Below are positions 13,093-25,272 of a stretch of DNA of 64,000 bases, one piece after another. The stretch lies in the NCBI GenBank assembly GCA_014904985.1, contig MU128996.1, positions 62,001 through 126,000 on the forward strand, written 5' to 3'. Every line of letters begins with the position of its first letter. Within the stretch, counting starts at the first letter, position 1. The notes beneath the pieces are model-generated. The model worked only from the letters and a program-made list of their open reading frames with translations, was not told where the DNA came from and did no database searches. Both the position numbers and the translations under genes were made by a program. The DNA is from Hydnum rufescens UP504 (taxonomy: Eukaryota; Basidiomycota; Agaricomycetes; Cantharellales; Hydnaceae).

Positions 13093-14260
13093 GGGTATAA
13101 TGGATGCTAGGATGAGAATTGATACCGGAGCTTTTAATGGGCGGATCCGAGTGGGCCACGACCCCTGGAGGTCGAATCGAGTCGCAGAGATTCTAGCCAC
13201 AATCTCCTTACGACCAGCCGTCACATTCTGGCTTATTCATGTGCATCACGTTGTGCATGTATGTATGCGGCTACGAGATGTCAATTCAAGACAGATGTAT
13301 GTGTACGACTTGAATGAAGAAGAATGGATATCAAACAGACATTATACTTGAATAATTTACATGCCTGCAGGGTGATCATAATTATGCGAGAAATCACCCA
13401 CTCGGAATCGGAATTTTGGAACGTTGAACGAAGCAAGAATCTCGAGGACGGTGCGAAAAATTAGCCATACTAAGTAGACGTGCTTGGTGGCTTCTTTCGT
13501 CGACTCGCGCACACTCCATCCAGATTAATCTAAGTGATGTCTGTGGAACCCTTGCCCCCCCGGGATATAGAAAAACACAGGGTGCATTAAAGGAACGTGA
13601 ATGAGACGCGCCGACTGTTCTCCCCCTATGTGTGGTGTATGGGATCGATCAATGATTGCTTTGTACCTGATCATACGTGATGGCTACCCCCCCAATATAT
13701 CCCCACTCCGTCAATCGGAACCCAAGGGGACAGCACTCACAAAACACCTCTCGATGGTCCGGACACACCGAAAATCCCCACGGGACTATTTCCCTATCCC
13801 ACATAGGCGATTCGCCCCAGTTGTTCGAGATACTGGACACAAGAATCGGAATGAGTCTGAATGAGCCTGCTCGAGGCTTAGTGTACCAGTGCCCGCAGAC
13901 AGTTTCAGTAATTATTTCAGTCCGAGTGCCGAGAAACACAAGTCAAAATAATCTCTGGCCCATTGGACAGATTCATCCCGAATTGGGAGAAAAGAGAAGA
14001 TGTTCCAGAGTCACGTCATCCAGATACAACCGACGGCTCACAGTTCATCTAAAGAAGTAGCTGGGGAGCTGGCGGGGAAAGAAGATATGAACGTATCGCA
14101 TATAATTATCTCACCTGGTTGCAGGCACCTTTGAAGAATCCTCGCGTGAAACTCTTGTGAGGCCTCATAAGGGGTAGTTCGCCCATTTGCCAGCCCCAGT
14201 GAGCTTTGACTACTAGTTCATACTGAACGGAGGGGACCCGGTCGCAACCGGCTTTTTTCA
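13093..14260. repeat. Downstream flank of kinase copy C
   Basis: This is the same flank block as after copy A, here close in sequence to the block after copy F (39177-40380). A short plus-strand frame at 13100-13351 ending NSRQMYVYDLNEEEW is shared in part with copies A and D but sits directly after the kinase stop and is probably 3' UTR. No other gene could be supported. Confidence 0.5.
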
Positions 14261-14263
14261 TAG

Positions 14264-16484
14264 TCACGCAGTGACCTGTGACGCGCGACGCGTGACACCC
14301 TCCCTGTCCGAACGAAAACCATGATCGAGGTATGGCTCTCGCGCTAGCTCACAGTCCCCGAACAAGTCCAAGGCGGGCTTTGTATCCCAGGTATCGAACA
14401 ATTCGCTTTGTCTCCAGATCACCTCACAGGGCTGCGCCTCGTTGAGGCCACCACTTGCGATGCAAACTTGCGTTCCGAACGTGCACTTTGGTTCTAAAAC
14501 GGTCGCCTGCCAGAACTCCACCACCGTTTTCCAACCCTACAGGCTCCGAGCTTCTACCTCATTTGTAGATCCGACCTCAGGGGATCAAAGTGATGGCTGA
14601 TGCTGGTAAGCAATAGCTAGTACTCGATCTCGGTCGCCCCTTGCTCGTATTTCGTTCTGACGACGTCCAGTCCAGCTGCCAGCCTCCATCGGCGGTCTGC
14701 GATTGAATCATCTATCCCTGCTCTGTCCTACGCGTTCGAACGTGGCATTGGAAACTGCGCGGCTGCCACAGCGTTGTGGCACCCTCCAGGATGCCCCGGC
14801 TGGATTCCAACTCCTTATTGGGCCAATGTGGCCCTGCTATTACAAACACGAATGGTCCAAAGGCGCATCTTACCTACCGTAATGCTCGTGGGAGGCCGCA
14901 TCCAGAACTAGCAAGAAACGTCTTGATGCCATCTAATTCAATGACATTCGTGCTGTCGGAGCTGGGCGAAATCTGGAGACGTTTTGGGTTTTTTTCTCTT
15001 TACTCCCTAAATCCCGCCCTCAAGATCTCGCTCGTCCTAGGGAACACCTATGTAATCACCCCCCATCCCCCGTGTTTCCTTCCAATCCTTCTTTTGTCCG
15101 TTGGACCTTCACATAGCAATTCAAAATCCTTGGAATCAGCGTCACCTTAGCCTGATTGGCGGGTTGACTGAAGAGAATTTCCGATAGCTGTGGCGAAAAT
15201 TTACTCTGGACGCTCTTCATACCACCCTCGAAAATCTCTTCTCCCGCACGCCGCAAGATTTTATTGGAGCTTCAAGATCTAAGACTTGAGTTCTCCATGA
15301 TCTGTCGTCGTCTATGCCCCATTGTTCGTATCCTCTATACGGCCAGCACTCGTGTAAGACAACCTGAGTTCGATGGGATCGTACCCAGATCCACAGGTCA
15401 GTGGCGGATCTCCCTAGGGTGTTATAAATGAGACTCCTACCTTGGACTGATTTCACTTCTCTGATTTACAAGACCGCACGGGTGTTCACGGTGCCATCCT
15501 TGAGGGCTGTGGGTCTTCTTGATTTGCAGGAGGAATTGTACTTGTATTCCTGATCCGCATCTACTGCACTCTCACAAAGATTTGTCGTGGTGCGGCCAGG
15601 TTTATCAAATGATCCCAATATTTGTATGATTGGAATTCCCACGGGTGTTTACAAGGATTGGGAATTGTCTCTCCCTAACACCCTCCCAAATAGGCCCCGA
15701 ACAGCTATGAATTATGCCCTGCCCCTAGAAGGACGAGTAGAATACACTCGATGTTGCTTCACGTTCTCGAGAACACATGCATTGAATCTAATCATTCTCC
15801 CAGTCCGTTCTCATTCACACCTCGCACCGAATCGTCAACGACTCTGGATATCTCCAACTTTGCCCATTCTGCGGGCAGGACGGGTGCGTTCGCGTGAACA
15901 TGGGGCTCCCATGGTTGCACCTAGGCATTAATGGCACCTAGCGAATGCCCGCGAGATGCATGAGGCACCATCGAGCGCGGATTTGTGCTACGAAGACGGA
16001 AGCGATCCAGGACGTGTCGGGAATGCGTCCCAGTTTGTGGCCCGCACTTTACTTTAATGGGAGCAGCCAAGGCCAGAAATATTTTATGTGTGAACGGGCA
16101 TTCTGGTTTAGCCATGAGAGATTCGGAGAACCGGAAAATTCTTGGAGCTCCGGGTCTCTGCCGGTTGGGGTCGATCGAACTTCGGAGGGTTGTGGCACAG
16201 GCTTTGAAGGCCTTGATGAGCCCCATATCCCACGTCTCCTTCGCAATATTGTCCCATAGTTCTCCCATGGCATCGTATCGCTCTCCGACGAGACGAAGGA
16301 CATGAGCAGCCTGATACACCACTTGTACTGGAGTTTCCAGTGAATGCGACTCGTTATTCTTCTGGGGGTCATCGAAAGTGTTGAGGAATAAAGATCGCCA
16401 GACGTGATCCTGCATCTTGATCTGCGACTGCCTTCGCCACGCTTCTTCTCCAGCGATCTGGACAAAGTTGCTCAATGGCGACAT
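14264..16484 (-). CDS. Uncharacterised multi-exon gene, family X copy 1
   Basis: A minus-strand block occurs three times in the window. Here the upstream part is an open exon of up to 187 aa (16484 down to 15921) with WDNIAKETWDMGL and AFKACATTLR, both kept in the other copies. Downstream come exon-like pieces with SATDLWIWVR and EQWGIDDD (about 15456-15217), a piece near 14990-14720, and one with VEFWQ and IASGGLNEAQPC (14524-14264). Compared with copies 2 and 3, this copy lacks 42 nt near 15327, which removes 14 codons exactly in frame, good evidence for minus-strand coding. I do not recognise the family. Exon borders are not resolved, and a stop lies in the piece around 15810, so this copy may be damaged. 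Confidence 0.45.
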
Positions 16485-17075
16485 GGCAGCATATTCCCCA
16501 GTAATGGCCCCGGAGACGACGTAGTTTTCAACGAAACCTCATTATGGCCGAGGAAAAATGCCCGGGCGCAGCAGTTACAGTATAATAACAGTATATGCTG
16601 ATGTACGGAGACGCTTCTCAACCTTCACTCTCCAGTTCGTGACTGTGCTTTAGCACCAATATAATCCTGTTCTGAAACCGGACACAAGTCTTCCAAGCCA
16701 AGCCCCTTTGCGTCCCGGTGGGCCGTTATTTTCCTCAATACACAGGTTGTACGGTTCATGTCAAGACGTTGAAATAATTTACGGAAGCGAGCTGGGGGTG
16801 GCTTAGTATTCGTGAGCCTCTCATTTACTGTGTTGGTGCAGTAATGTAGCCAATCGTATGTGAGTTATGAATGTTTTGGCAGTTGTGACACTTCCATACT
16901 CCATATTCGCCTCGTCATTGCGAGAGTCAAGGAAACTGAAGGATGATGGAATTCCATAACTGTTTCCTTTCACGCGCCTCGAGTTTTTCCTGTACTTCAT
17001 TATCATTCAGCTTAGAATGACGTTTCGGCTCTCAAATCTCACGCGGTACATACATTTCCTACACCCACTCTCTCT

Positions 17076-17640
17076 TCATTTGCTGGTGGCTAAATAGGTG
17101 GCGAAGATCCCTGCGGCCAACATCAGAACGTGAAGCGGTAAAGGGCTGTGTGACTCATTCTTTCCTTGGTCGTCTTCTGAGTGGAGGGATGATCCGCCTC
17201 CGTACTCAGGGTGACTGCAAAAAGCAACTGTGTTCACCGTCATTGTCGTTGGTGAGAATGGCATCAGAAGACTTGAGGTGATGGCTGCGATACCACCTCG
17301 ACAACCAGGCCATGAAGATGCATCCAAACTTACAATGATACAGCACACACCACGAAGGATCCGTGTACATCATGTTCACAATCAGTGTAGGTATATGTAC
17401 TGTACTTGGGATTCTGTGAACCGTTGACCATGACGGTGACGGAAACTTGAGCGCGCAGTCTTGGCTTTTGAGTGCCCTGAAAGTATTCATCGGAAAGGTG
17501 AGGTTTGAGTTGATCAACAATCCTCTGGAAAGCATGGTGCAAGTGCTGACTGAGAAGAGATAATTTCTGAAAAGAAACCGATTGGTTGGATCCGAAGCGA
17601 AATCTTGCCTCAATCTTGGGAGCAATCCCTCGAGGTAAAT
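17076..17640 (-). CDS. Uncharacterised gene, family Y copy 1
   Basis: Minus-strand gene of unknown function present in four intervals. The open part runs through HHAFQRIVDQLKPHLSDEYF and QVSVTVMVNGSQNPKYSTY to a strong donor GTAAGT at about 17335. An intron of about 68 nt follows, then an exon with PFSPTTMTVNTVAF. The other copies stop a few codons later; here TAG has become TAC, and the frame continues to a stop at 17076. The alternating hydrophobic pattern around VTVMVNG suggests a beta-rich domain, but I cannot name it. Its 5' end faces the start of kinase copy D about 190 bp away, so the two may share a divergent promoter. The start codon is uncertain. Confidence 0.45.
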
Positions 17641-17832
17641 CTCAGGTTTTATCTTTATGAGGTCTAGGATTCCCTGGTGATTTCAGTAGGGCTGTATTCA
17701 TGTCCTGCTAACGATGAACATGAAGTGTCCCAGTGTTGGCCTCGTGGGTTTGGCGCGCCTTCAATATTGATTATGCTATTCAATATCCAATGTTATGACT
17801 CTCGTGTCAAATCCCCCGCATTTCTAATCCTG
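17641..17832. promoter_or_regulatory. Putative divergent promoter between gene Y copy 1 and kinase copy D
   Basis: This short gap separates the 5' ends of a minus-strand Y gene and a plus-strand kinase. The same head-to-head layout recurs at about 36243-36279 and 43775-44013. The conserved stretch TATGACTCTCGTGTC lies just upstream of the kinase start in copies B, D and E. No experimentally known motif was recognised, so this is a positional inference. Confidence 0.3.
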
Positions 17833-20502
17833 ATGGCAAACACAGACAGAGAAAGACGGTCCACTCTCACTGGCATACGTCCAAAGAGGTCTCCCACTGT
17901 TGATGCTGGCACTTCTGCCAGTGCTGCTATGGCAAAATTGAGCGCTCCAATCTCCTGGAAGATTCCGGAATTCCATGAGAAGATTACCTCTCCTGATTCT
18001 TCGCAAGTCATCCTGTCGAGCGGCATAATAACGGAGACTTTTGGTAGACTGCCTTCACTTGTATCAGGCGATGTCCGAGATATCGCACACTACACAGACG
18101 AGGTTGGTGTAGTCTTCATGTCCTTGCATTCCAGGCGGCTGAATGAACTTGCAGCACCACTATCTGCTCATATGTGTCCACATCCAGAACAGGCAGGTAC
18201 CGATTGTCTGGTTGCGGTTGGATAAGTGGATCGTGGAGCCGGGTACAATCAAACTCTCCAGGGACCGCTCCAAGCTCTGGAAACCAGACGACTATCACGA
18301 CGTGACCACCACATTTGCTGCCCTGAATTTCCGTCACGTCATAGACTTTATCAATGATCTAGAGGCCAATGTTAATGCCAGAAGTCCCTGGACCCTTCTC
18401 CACGTCATCGGAATGCTTCATGCAGGCTTTGGGGGATTTTGGGTCAAACCGCCGTCACCAAACTTCCTCCAGAATACCCTTGATCATTTGGTAACGGTCG
18501 CGGCCATGACGGGATATGTGGAGCGCAAATTTGCTGTCCAGCTCCCTAACATAAAAAAAATCTCACTCAGGGACCCAGAGACATGGAAAGTCAAGCCCGC
18601 TTCTCTGTCCCAACCGCAGAGCTCCAAACAGGATGGACCTGAGGGGGTCGATTCAACCCTAGCAGGTGCGGAAAAGAAAATAGCACATATTGGCTCAACA
18701 CTAACCTCCTCAGACGAACATCTCCAAGGATCTCGCCTAATGCAGCCGCCCAATGTGAATGGTGCAGTGCCTCCTGTTGCGACTGGCACTGAGAAGAACA
18801 GTGGTGACCAGCCTTGAGCTCGTGAAATTGAACACTCCCAGGTAATTGCCTCAGAGCCCATCAAATCCCCGACACCCTACGATCCGCATCGCGGTTCAAT
18901 ATCCCAAACCAGGAACCCCTGGCCTGGCCAAACCGATGAGAGGCGACGCGTGGAACCCACCAATCGGTCCTCAACACCCACTCCTAAGGCGGCTTCCACT
19001 GGAGTAGACGAAGCCACATCTATTCTGCAACGTGTTGCCATTACGGCGCCTTCCGCAGAAGTTTTGGCACAAGGCCCACAAACAAGCCCACCGTTTACCA
19101 ACCTTGAACCCAAGTCCCCTGAAACTCCCAACTTGACTGGCCGCATTGTTCGTTTAGGCTCAGTGCCCATGGCCACAGGTGGCTACTCCTCGGTCTGGAG
19201 AGGCAGGTTGCTCTCTGCCACCTCTGATGATCCTTACCAAGGTCTTCAGGTGTTCTTCTCAATTGATGAGTCCCTGAGGGTGCATATGCTGACTGCTGAT
19301 GCCCCAGGTTGCTATTAAGGTGCTTCGTGCTGCATACACGGACGAGGACACCCTCAAACGCAAACTCCACAAGGTAACTTTATCTGATGGTTGCACCTTG
19401 GATCTTTCATTCACAACATCTATAGCATCTTCATGTAGAAATGCGAATATGGGCTCAATTGCATCATGAAAATGTGGTAATACTGTTAGGTCATACTGAG
19501 GAACCAGAGGGCCCTGGTCTTGTTTCAATTTCATACCCTCATGGGAATGTCTTGAGATTTCTTGCGAAGAATCCCAATGTCAATCGAGAGGTTATTGTGC
19601 GTTTATATCAATATCCTTTCTCTTGAATATGAGATCTATCATCCCCACTGAGCCCAATCTTTACAGTGTGCTGATGTTGCACTGGGGTTGCAATACTTGC
19701 ATGAACACAAGCCTCGAATTATACACGGTGATCTTAAAGGGGTATGCTAGAATACACCGAAGGGGTAGTGCCTTGCTGATGAATTGATATGCTCAGCCGA
19801 ATGTGCTGATTGATGGAGAAGGAAGAGCAAGTATTTGTGATTTTGGGCTGTCTATAATTCTTGATGGGGGACCTACTGGCCATACGTCATCAAATTTTGG
19901 CGGGTCCCTGCGATTTCTAGCTCCTGAGCTACTGGAAGAAAGCACTAGAACTGTGGAGACAGACATATATACATACGCATGCACTTGTATTCAGGTGGAT
20001 CCATTCTTGCCATACTTGTCTCTAATTTGTAATCATCCATTCACTCCAGATCTTGTTTGACAAGGAGCCCTACGACGAAATCTCCAAAGAGGCACACCTC
20101 ATGCGTGCTATATTCAGTCATCAGCCTCCGTTTGAACCATCGAATGAAGAAGTTACGTTTCCTTCACTTTTGCGAATTTTGAAGGGCTGCTGGGATCACG
20201 ACCGAACGAGTCGGCCACAATTGAACTTAATCATCGACACTTTGCAGCGCTGCCTCTTTAGTACCTATCAAACAAACTTAGGCATCCACCAAGGAATCGT
20301 ACGTACTCTTTCTGGATAGTATTCTGCTGGATTATGCACCGAGACTATTGGTTTACAGGGGAGGCGTGTTCGATTAATGTGCCTTCCTGGCATTGAACAA
20401 GCAAACCTGATCTCAGTTGCCGATGGTGGACTGAGTATGGTGGTGAATTCTGGGACCTCGCTCCACCGAGTCCGATTTATCAGCGTTATCGCTGGGAATT
20501 GA
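17833..20502 (+). pseudogene. TKL-like kinase copy D (one stop in the linker)
   Basis: The start is the ATG at 17833 (MANTDRERR). The exon 1 donor reads GCAAGT where other copies have GTAAGT or GTGAGT, so it may be a GC-AG intron or be impaired. The main exon is open until TGA at 18815-18817, where the other copies have CGA (Arg). Downstream, in the same frame, linker and kinase continue without a break: GGYSSVWRG, VAIK, VEMRIWAQLHHENV, HGDLKG, CDFGLS, APELL and CWDHDR. The tail loses one base near 20472 and ends FISVIAGN at TGA 20500-20502, the same ending as copy G. Only the linker stop clearly disables it, so it may be a recent loss. Confidence 0.7.
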
Positions 20503-21177
20503 TGGATAACAAGGACCTCGACGGTATGTTGCACCTTACTCTCTAACAGAAGCAAAAGCTGATAGAGTATTAGTAGACTCGGGGATGCTTCCGATGCTTC
20601 CCCTCTGTCAGGGAAGGATGCATCATCATCAGAGATCCCACCCCACGTCTCCAAAAATGGACGGATTACTCTGTGAAATTTCGTTTCCCCTACTCGTCGA
20701 TGGTGTCGTACGATTCCTACCATAAGCTTCTTCGTAAGCGGTATAATGGATACTAGGATGAGAATTGATACCGAGCTTTTAATGGGCGTATCCGAGTGGC
20801 CCGCGACTCCTGGAGGTCGAATCGAGTCACAGAGATTCTAGCCACAATCTCCTTACGACGGGCCGTCATCTTCTGGCTTATTCATGTGCATCACGTTGTG
20901 TATGTATGTATGCGGCTACGAGATGTCAATTCAAGACAGATGTATGTGTACGACTTGAATGAAGGAGAATGGATATCAAACAGAATTGTATTTGAATATT
21001 TACATTCCTACGGGTGATTATAATAATGCGAGAAGTCACCCACGCGGAATCGAGATTTCGGAACGTTGAACGAAGCAAGAATCTCGAGGACGGTGCGAAA
21101 AATTAGCCATACTAAGTAGACGCGCTTGGTGGCTTCTTTCGTCGACTTGGCACATTCCATGCAGATTGATTTACGTG
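20503..21177. repeat. Downstream flank of kinase copy D, running into the gap
   Basis: The first part is the remainder of the tail region used by other copies, out of frame here. The standard flank follows, with NSRQMYVYDLNEGEW near 20930-20980 and the minus-strand FRTVLEILA frame near 21070-21120. It is cut by the N run. Confidence 0.5.
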
Positions 21178-22108
21178 NNNNNNNNNNNNNNNNNNNNNNN
21201 NNNNNNNNNNNNNNNNNNNNNNNNNNNNNNNNNNNNNNNNNNNNNNNNNNNNNNNNNNNNNNNNNNNNNNNNNNNNNNNNNNNNNNNNNNNNNNNNNNNN
21301 NNNNNNNNNNNNNNNNNNNNNNNNNNNNNNNNNNNNNNNNNNNNNNNNNNNNNNNNNNNNNNNNNNNNNNNNNNNNNNNNNNNNNNNNNNNNNNNNNNNN
21401 NNNNNNNNNNNNNNNNNNNNNNNNNNNNNNNNNNNNNNNNNNNNNNNNNNNNNNNNNNNNNNNNNNNNNNNNNNNNNNNNNNNNNNNNNNNNNNNNNNNN
21501 NNNNNNNNNNNNNNNNNNNNNNNNNNNNNNNNNNNNNNNNNNNNNNNNNNNNNNNNNNNNNNNNNNNNNNNNNNNNNNNNNNNNNNNNNNNNNNNNNNNN
21601 NNNNNNNNNNNNNNNNNNNNNNNNNNNNNNNNNNNNNNNNNNNNNNNNNNNNNNNNNNNNNNNNNNNNNNNNNNNNNNNNNNNNNNNNNNNNNNNNNNNN
21701 NNNNNNNNNNNNNNNNNNNNNNNNNNNNNNNNNNNNNNNNNNNNNNNNNNNNNNNNNNNNNNNNNNNNNNNNNNNNNNNNNNNNNNNNNNNNNNNNNNNN
21801 NNNNNNNNNNNNNNNNNNNNNNNNNNNNNNNNNNNNNNNNNNNNNNNNNNNNNNNNNNNNNNNNNNNNNNNNNNNNNNNNNNNNNNNNNNNNNNNNNNNN
21901 NNNNNNNNNNNNNNNNNNNNNNNNNNNNNNNNNNNNNNNNNNNNNNNNNNNNNNNNNNNNNNNNNNNNNNNNNNNNNNNNNNNNNNNNNNNNNNNNNNNN
22001 NNNNNNNNNNNNNNNNNNNNNNNNNNNNNNNNNNNNNNNNNNNNNNNNNNNNNNNNNNNNNNNNNNNNNNNNNNNNNNNNNNNNNNNNNNNNNNNNNNNN
22101 NNNNNNNN
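21178..22108. other. Assembly gap (931 N)
   Basis: Unknown bases. By comparison with the intervals after copies C and F, the gap should hold the rest of the kinase flank and the 3' end of gene X copy 2. The N length may be an estimate rather than a measured size. Confidence 0.98.
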
Positions 22109-24300
22109 GCAACTTGCGTTCCGAACGTGCACTTTGCTTCTAAAACGGTCTCCTGCCAGAACTCCACCACCGTTTTCCAACCCTACAGGCTCCGAGCTTC
22201 TACCTCATTTGTGGATCCGACCTCAGGGGATCAAGTGATGGCTGGTAAGCAATAACTAGTACCCGATCTCGGTCGCGCCTTGCTCGTATTTCGTTCTGAC
22301 GACGTCCAGTCCAGCTGCCAGCCTCCATCGCTGTCTGCGATTGAATCATCTATCCCTGCTCTGTCCTACGCGTTCGAACGTGGCATTGGAAACTGCGCGG
22401 CTGCCACAGCGTTGTGGCACCCTCCAGGATGCCCCGGCTGGATTCCAACTCCTTATTGGACCAATGTGGCCCTGCTATGACGTATGCGAATGGTCCAAAG
22501 GCGCATCTTACCCACCGTAATGCTCGTGGGAGGCCGCATCCAGAACTAGCAAGGAACGTCTTGATGCCATCTAATTCAATGACATTCGTGTCGTCAGAGC
22601 TGGGCGAAATCTGGAGAGGTTTGGGTTTTTTTCTCTTCACTCCCTAAATTCCCTCAAGATCTCGCTCGTCCTAGGGAACAGCTATGTAATCACCCCCCCT
22701 TTCCCCCCTGTTTCCCTCCAATCCTTCTTTTGTCAGTTGGACCTTCACATGGTAATTAAAAATCCGTGAAAGGTACGATCAGCGTCACTTAGCCTGATTG
22801 GTGGGTTGACTAGAGAACATTTCCGATAGCTATGGCGACAATTTACCCTGGAGGCTCTTCATACTACCCTCGAAAATCCCTTCTCCCGCACGCTGCAAGA
22901 TTTTATTGGAGCTTCGAGATCTGAGACTTGAGTTTTCCATGGCCTGTCGTCATCTATGCCCCATTGTTCGTCAATCCACATTGCAAACCAAATCGACTCC
23001 TCGACGGTGTCGTATCCGCTATGCGGCCAGCACTCGCATAGGTCAACCTCAGCTTCATGGGCCCGTACCCAGATCCACAGGTCAGTGGCGGATCTCCCTA
23101 GGGTGTTATAAATGAGACTCCTGCCTTGGACTGATTTCACTTCTTTGATTTGCAAGACCGTACGGTGTTCACAGTGCCATCCTTGAGGGCTGTGGATCTT
23201 CTTGATTTTCAGGAGGATTTGTACTTGTATTCCTGATCCGCATCTACGCACTCTCACAAAGATTTGCCGTGGTGCGGCCAGGTTCATCAAATGATCCCAA
23301 TATTTGTACGATTGGAATTCCCACGGGTGTTTACAAGGATTGGGAATTATCTCTCCCTAACACCCTCCCAAGAAGCCCCCGAACAGCTATGAATTATGCC
23401 CTGCCCCTAGAAGGACGAGTAGAATACACTCGATGTTGCTTCGCGCTCTCGAGAGGGTGTGCATTGAATCTAACCATTCTCCCAGTCCGTTCTCATTCAC
23501 ACTTCGCACTGAATCGTCAACGACTCCGGATAACTCCAACTTTGCCCATTCTGCGGGCAGGACGGGTGCGTTCGCGTGAAAATGTGGCTCCCATGGTTGC
23601 ACCTAGCGAATGCCCGCGAGATGCATGAGGCAGCATCGAGCGGGGATTTGTGTTACGAAGACGGAAGCGATCCAGCACGTGTCAGGAATGCGTTCCAGTT
23701 TGTGGCCCGCACTTTTCTTTAATGGGAGCAGCCAAGGCCAGAAATATTTTATGTGTGCACGGGTATTCTGGTTCAGCCATGAGAGATTCACAGATCCGGA
23801 AAATTCTTGGAGCTCCAAGTTGTTGGAATTGGGGATGGGCGAGCTCTAACGCTCATCGCTTAGTCAGCGTATCCTTCTAGATAGTTTCTCGGGGTGTACC
23901 GAAGTTCCCTCAAGTGTTTGCTTGAGCTCTGATCAAACGCTCTTTCTTTCTCGTTGTTGTGCGAATCTAAGTGGCTCCGCACCGATTCTTCAACACAAGT
24001 CTCTGCTGGTTGGGGTCGATCGAACTTCGGAGGGTTGTGGCACAGGCTTTGAAGGCCTTGATGAGCTCTATATCCCATATCTCCTTCGCAATATTGTCCC
24101 ATGCCCTCGTATCACTCTCTGACGAGACGAAGGACATGAGCAGTCTTGATACACCACTTGTACTGGAGTTTCCAGTGAATGTGACTCGTTATTCTTCTGG
24201 GGGTCATCGAAGTGTTGAGGAATAGAAATCGCCAGATGTGATCCTGCATCTTGGTCTGCGACCGCTTTCTTTCGCTACGCTTCTTCTCCAGTGATCTTGA
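22109..24300 (-). pseudogene. Uncharacterised gene, family X copy 2 (interrupted by a solo LTR)
   Basis: This is the second copy of the minus-strand X gene. The best-preserved piece is an open stretch of 143 codons at 23290-22859 with RQIFVRVRRCGSGIQVQIL, SATDLWIWVR and EQWGIDDDRPW. The 14 codons missing from copy 1 are present here. The upstream exon (KAFKACATTLR near 24060) is separated from the rest by a 175-bp solo LTR at 23821-23995. If that point lies in an exon the gene is broken; if it lies in an intron it may not be. The 3' end falls in the assembly gap. Function unknown. Confidence 0.45.
23821..23995. mobile_element. Solo LTR, 175 bp, in gene X copy 2
   Basis: The element begins TGTTGGAATT and ends TTCTTCAACA, giving the TG...CA ends typical of LTRs with a 5-bp inverted match (TGTTG/CAACA). 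It is flanked by a 5-bp direct repeat, CAAGT, at 23816-23820 and 23996-24000. The paralogous block at about 16150 has the uninterrupted sequence, so the insertion is shown by comparison. No internal retrotransposon genes are present, as expected after recombination between two LTRs. The orientation was not determined. Confidence 0.8.
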
Positions 24301-24783
24301 TAGAGTCGTTCAATGACGAAATGGCAGCATATTCCCCAGCAATGGCCCCGAAGACGACGTAGTTTTCAATGAAACCTCATTGCGGCAGAGGGAAAGTTCC
24401 TGGGCGCAGTTACGGTATGTGCTGCGACACTTCTCAACGTTCACGCTTCAGTTCGCAACTGTACTTTAGCACCAGTATAATCCTGTTCTGAAACTGGAAA
24501 CAAGTCTTCCAGGCCAAGCCCCTTTGCGTCCCCGTGGGCCGTTATTTCCCTCAATGCACAGGTTGTACGGTCCATGTCCGGACGTTGAAATAAATTTACG
24601 GAAGCAAGCCGGGGGAGGCTTAGTGTGAGCCTCTCATTTACTCTGCCGGTGCAGTAATGTAGGCAATCGTATATGATATATGCGTGTTTTGGCAGTTGTG
24701 ACACTTCCATAGTCCATATTCGCCTCGTCGTTGCGGGATCCCGATAACTGTTGCCTTTCACGTGCCTCAAGTTTTTCCTACAG

Positions 24784-25106
24784 CTGATTTCATAAAGATA
24801 CAGGTGGAACGATAACATGGCACCCCTATTGGGGTCTCATTTTCGCTTCTTCCCGTCTCCACTTGACATGTCGCAACATCCCAGTCGCTCAGAAGGGGCT
24901 TCTGGTCATTATGAATGAGTCTCTCAGCATACAATAAATTGCCACACTCAAATTAGTCAATAGACAGTCCAAAGAGTTAGAAACTTACCTTTATCTGTTG
25001 GAAGGTGAGTTTACTTTGGCTGGATTGCGGGACGGGGTCCTGGGACAAATCATTTCGCGGCCAAATGATCTGGGGCCAAAAATTTTTTACATCTTTATGA
25101 AATCAG
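24784..25106. mobile_element. MITE, 323 bp, with 16-bp perfect terminal inverted repeats
   Basis: The ends are CTGATTTCATAAAGAT (24784-24799) and its exact reverse complement (25091-25106). The paralogous Y blocks at about 17000 and 35600 lack this sequence, so it is an insertion in the 3' flank of gene Y copy 2. There is no open frame of note. A target-site duplication is not clear. A non-autonomous DNA transposon is the best explanation. Confidence 0.75.
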
Positions 25107-25272
25107 TACGTTTCGGCTTTCGAATCTCACGCATACATCCACTCCATTTGCTCATGGCTAGTAAATAGTTGGCCAAGATACCTGCGGCCAACATCAGAAC
25201 TTGGAGCGGTGAGGGGCTGCGTAACTCATTCTTTCCTTGGTCGTCTTCTGAGTGGAGGGATAACGCACCTCC

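Noticed and set aside
15587..15931. 114-codon plus frame opposite gene X copy 1 and a matching one at 23269-23628
   Set aside because: The minus strand has the better case (in-frame 14-codon deletion and conserved motifs nearby). I could not exclude a plus-strand gene but do not list it.
17230..17427. Plus-strand frames of 65-75 codons with VVGENGIGRLEVMAA-like sequence in each Y block
   Set aside because: They lie opposite the Y gene, whose GTAAGT intron and stop are conserved. The plus frames have no splice or start support.
21008..22238. Five long open frames of 300-390 codons on both strands
   Set aside because: They are made of unknown residues across the N run and exist only because N cannot encode a stop.
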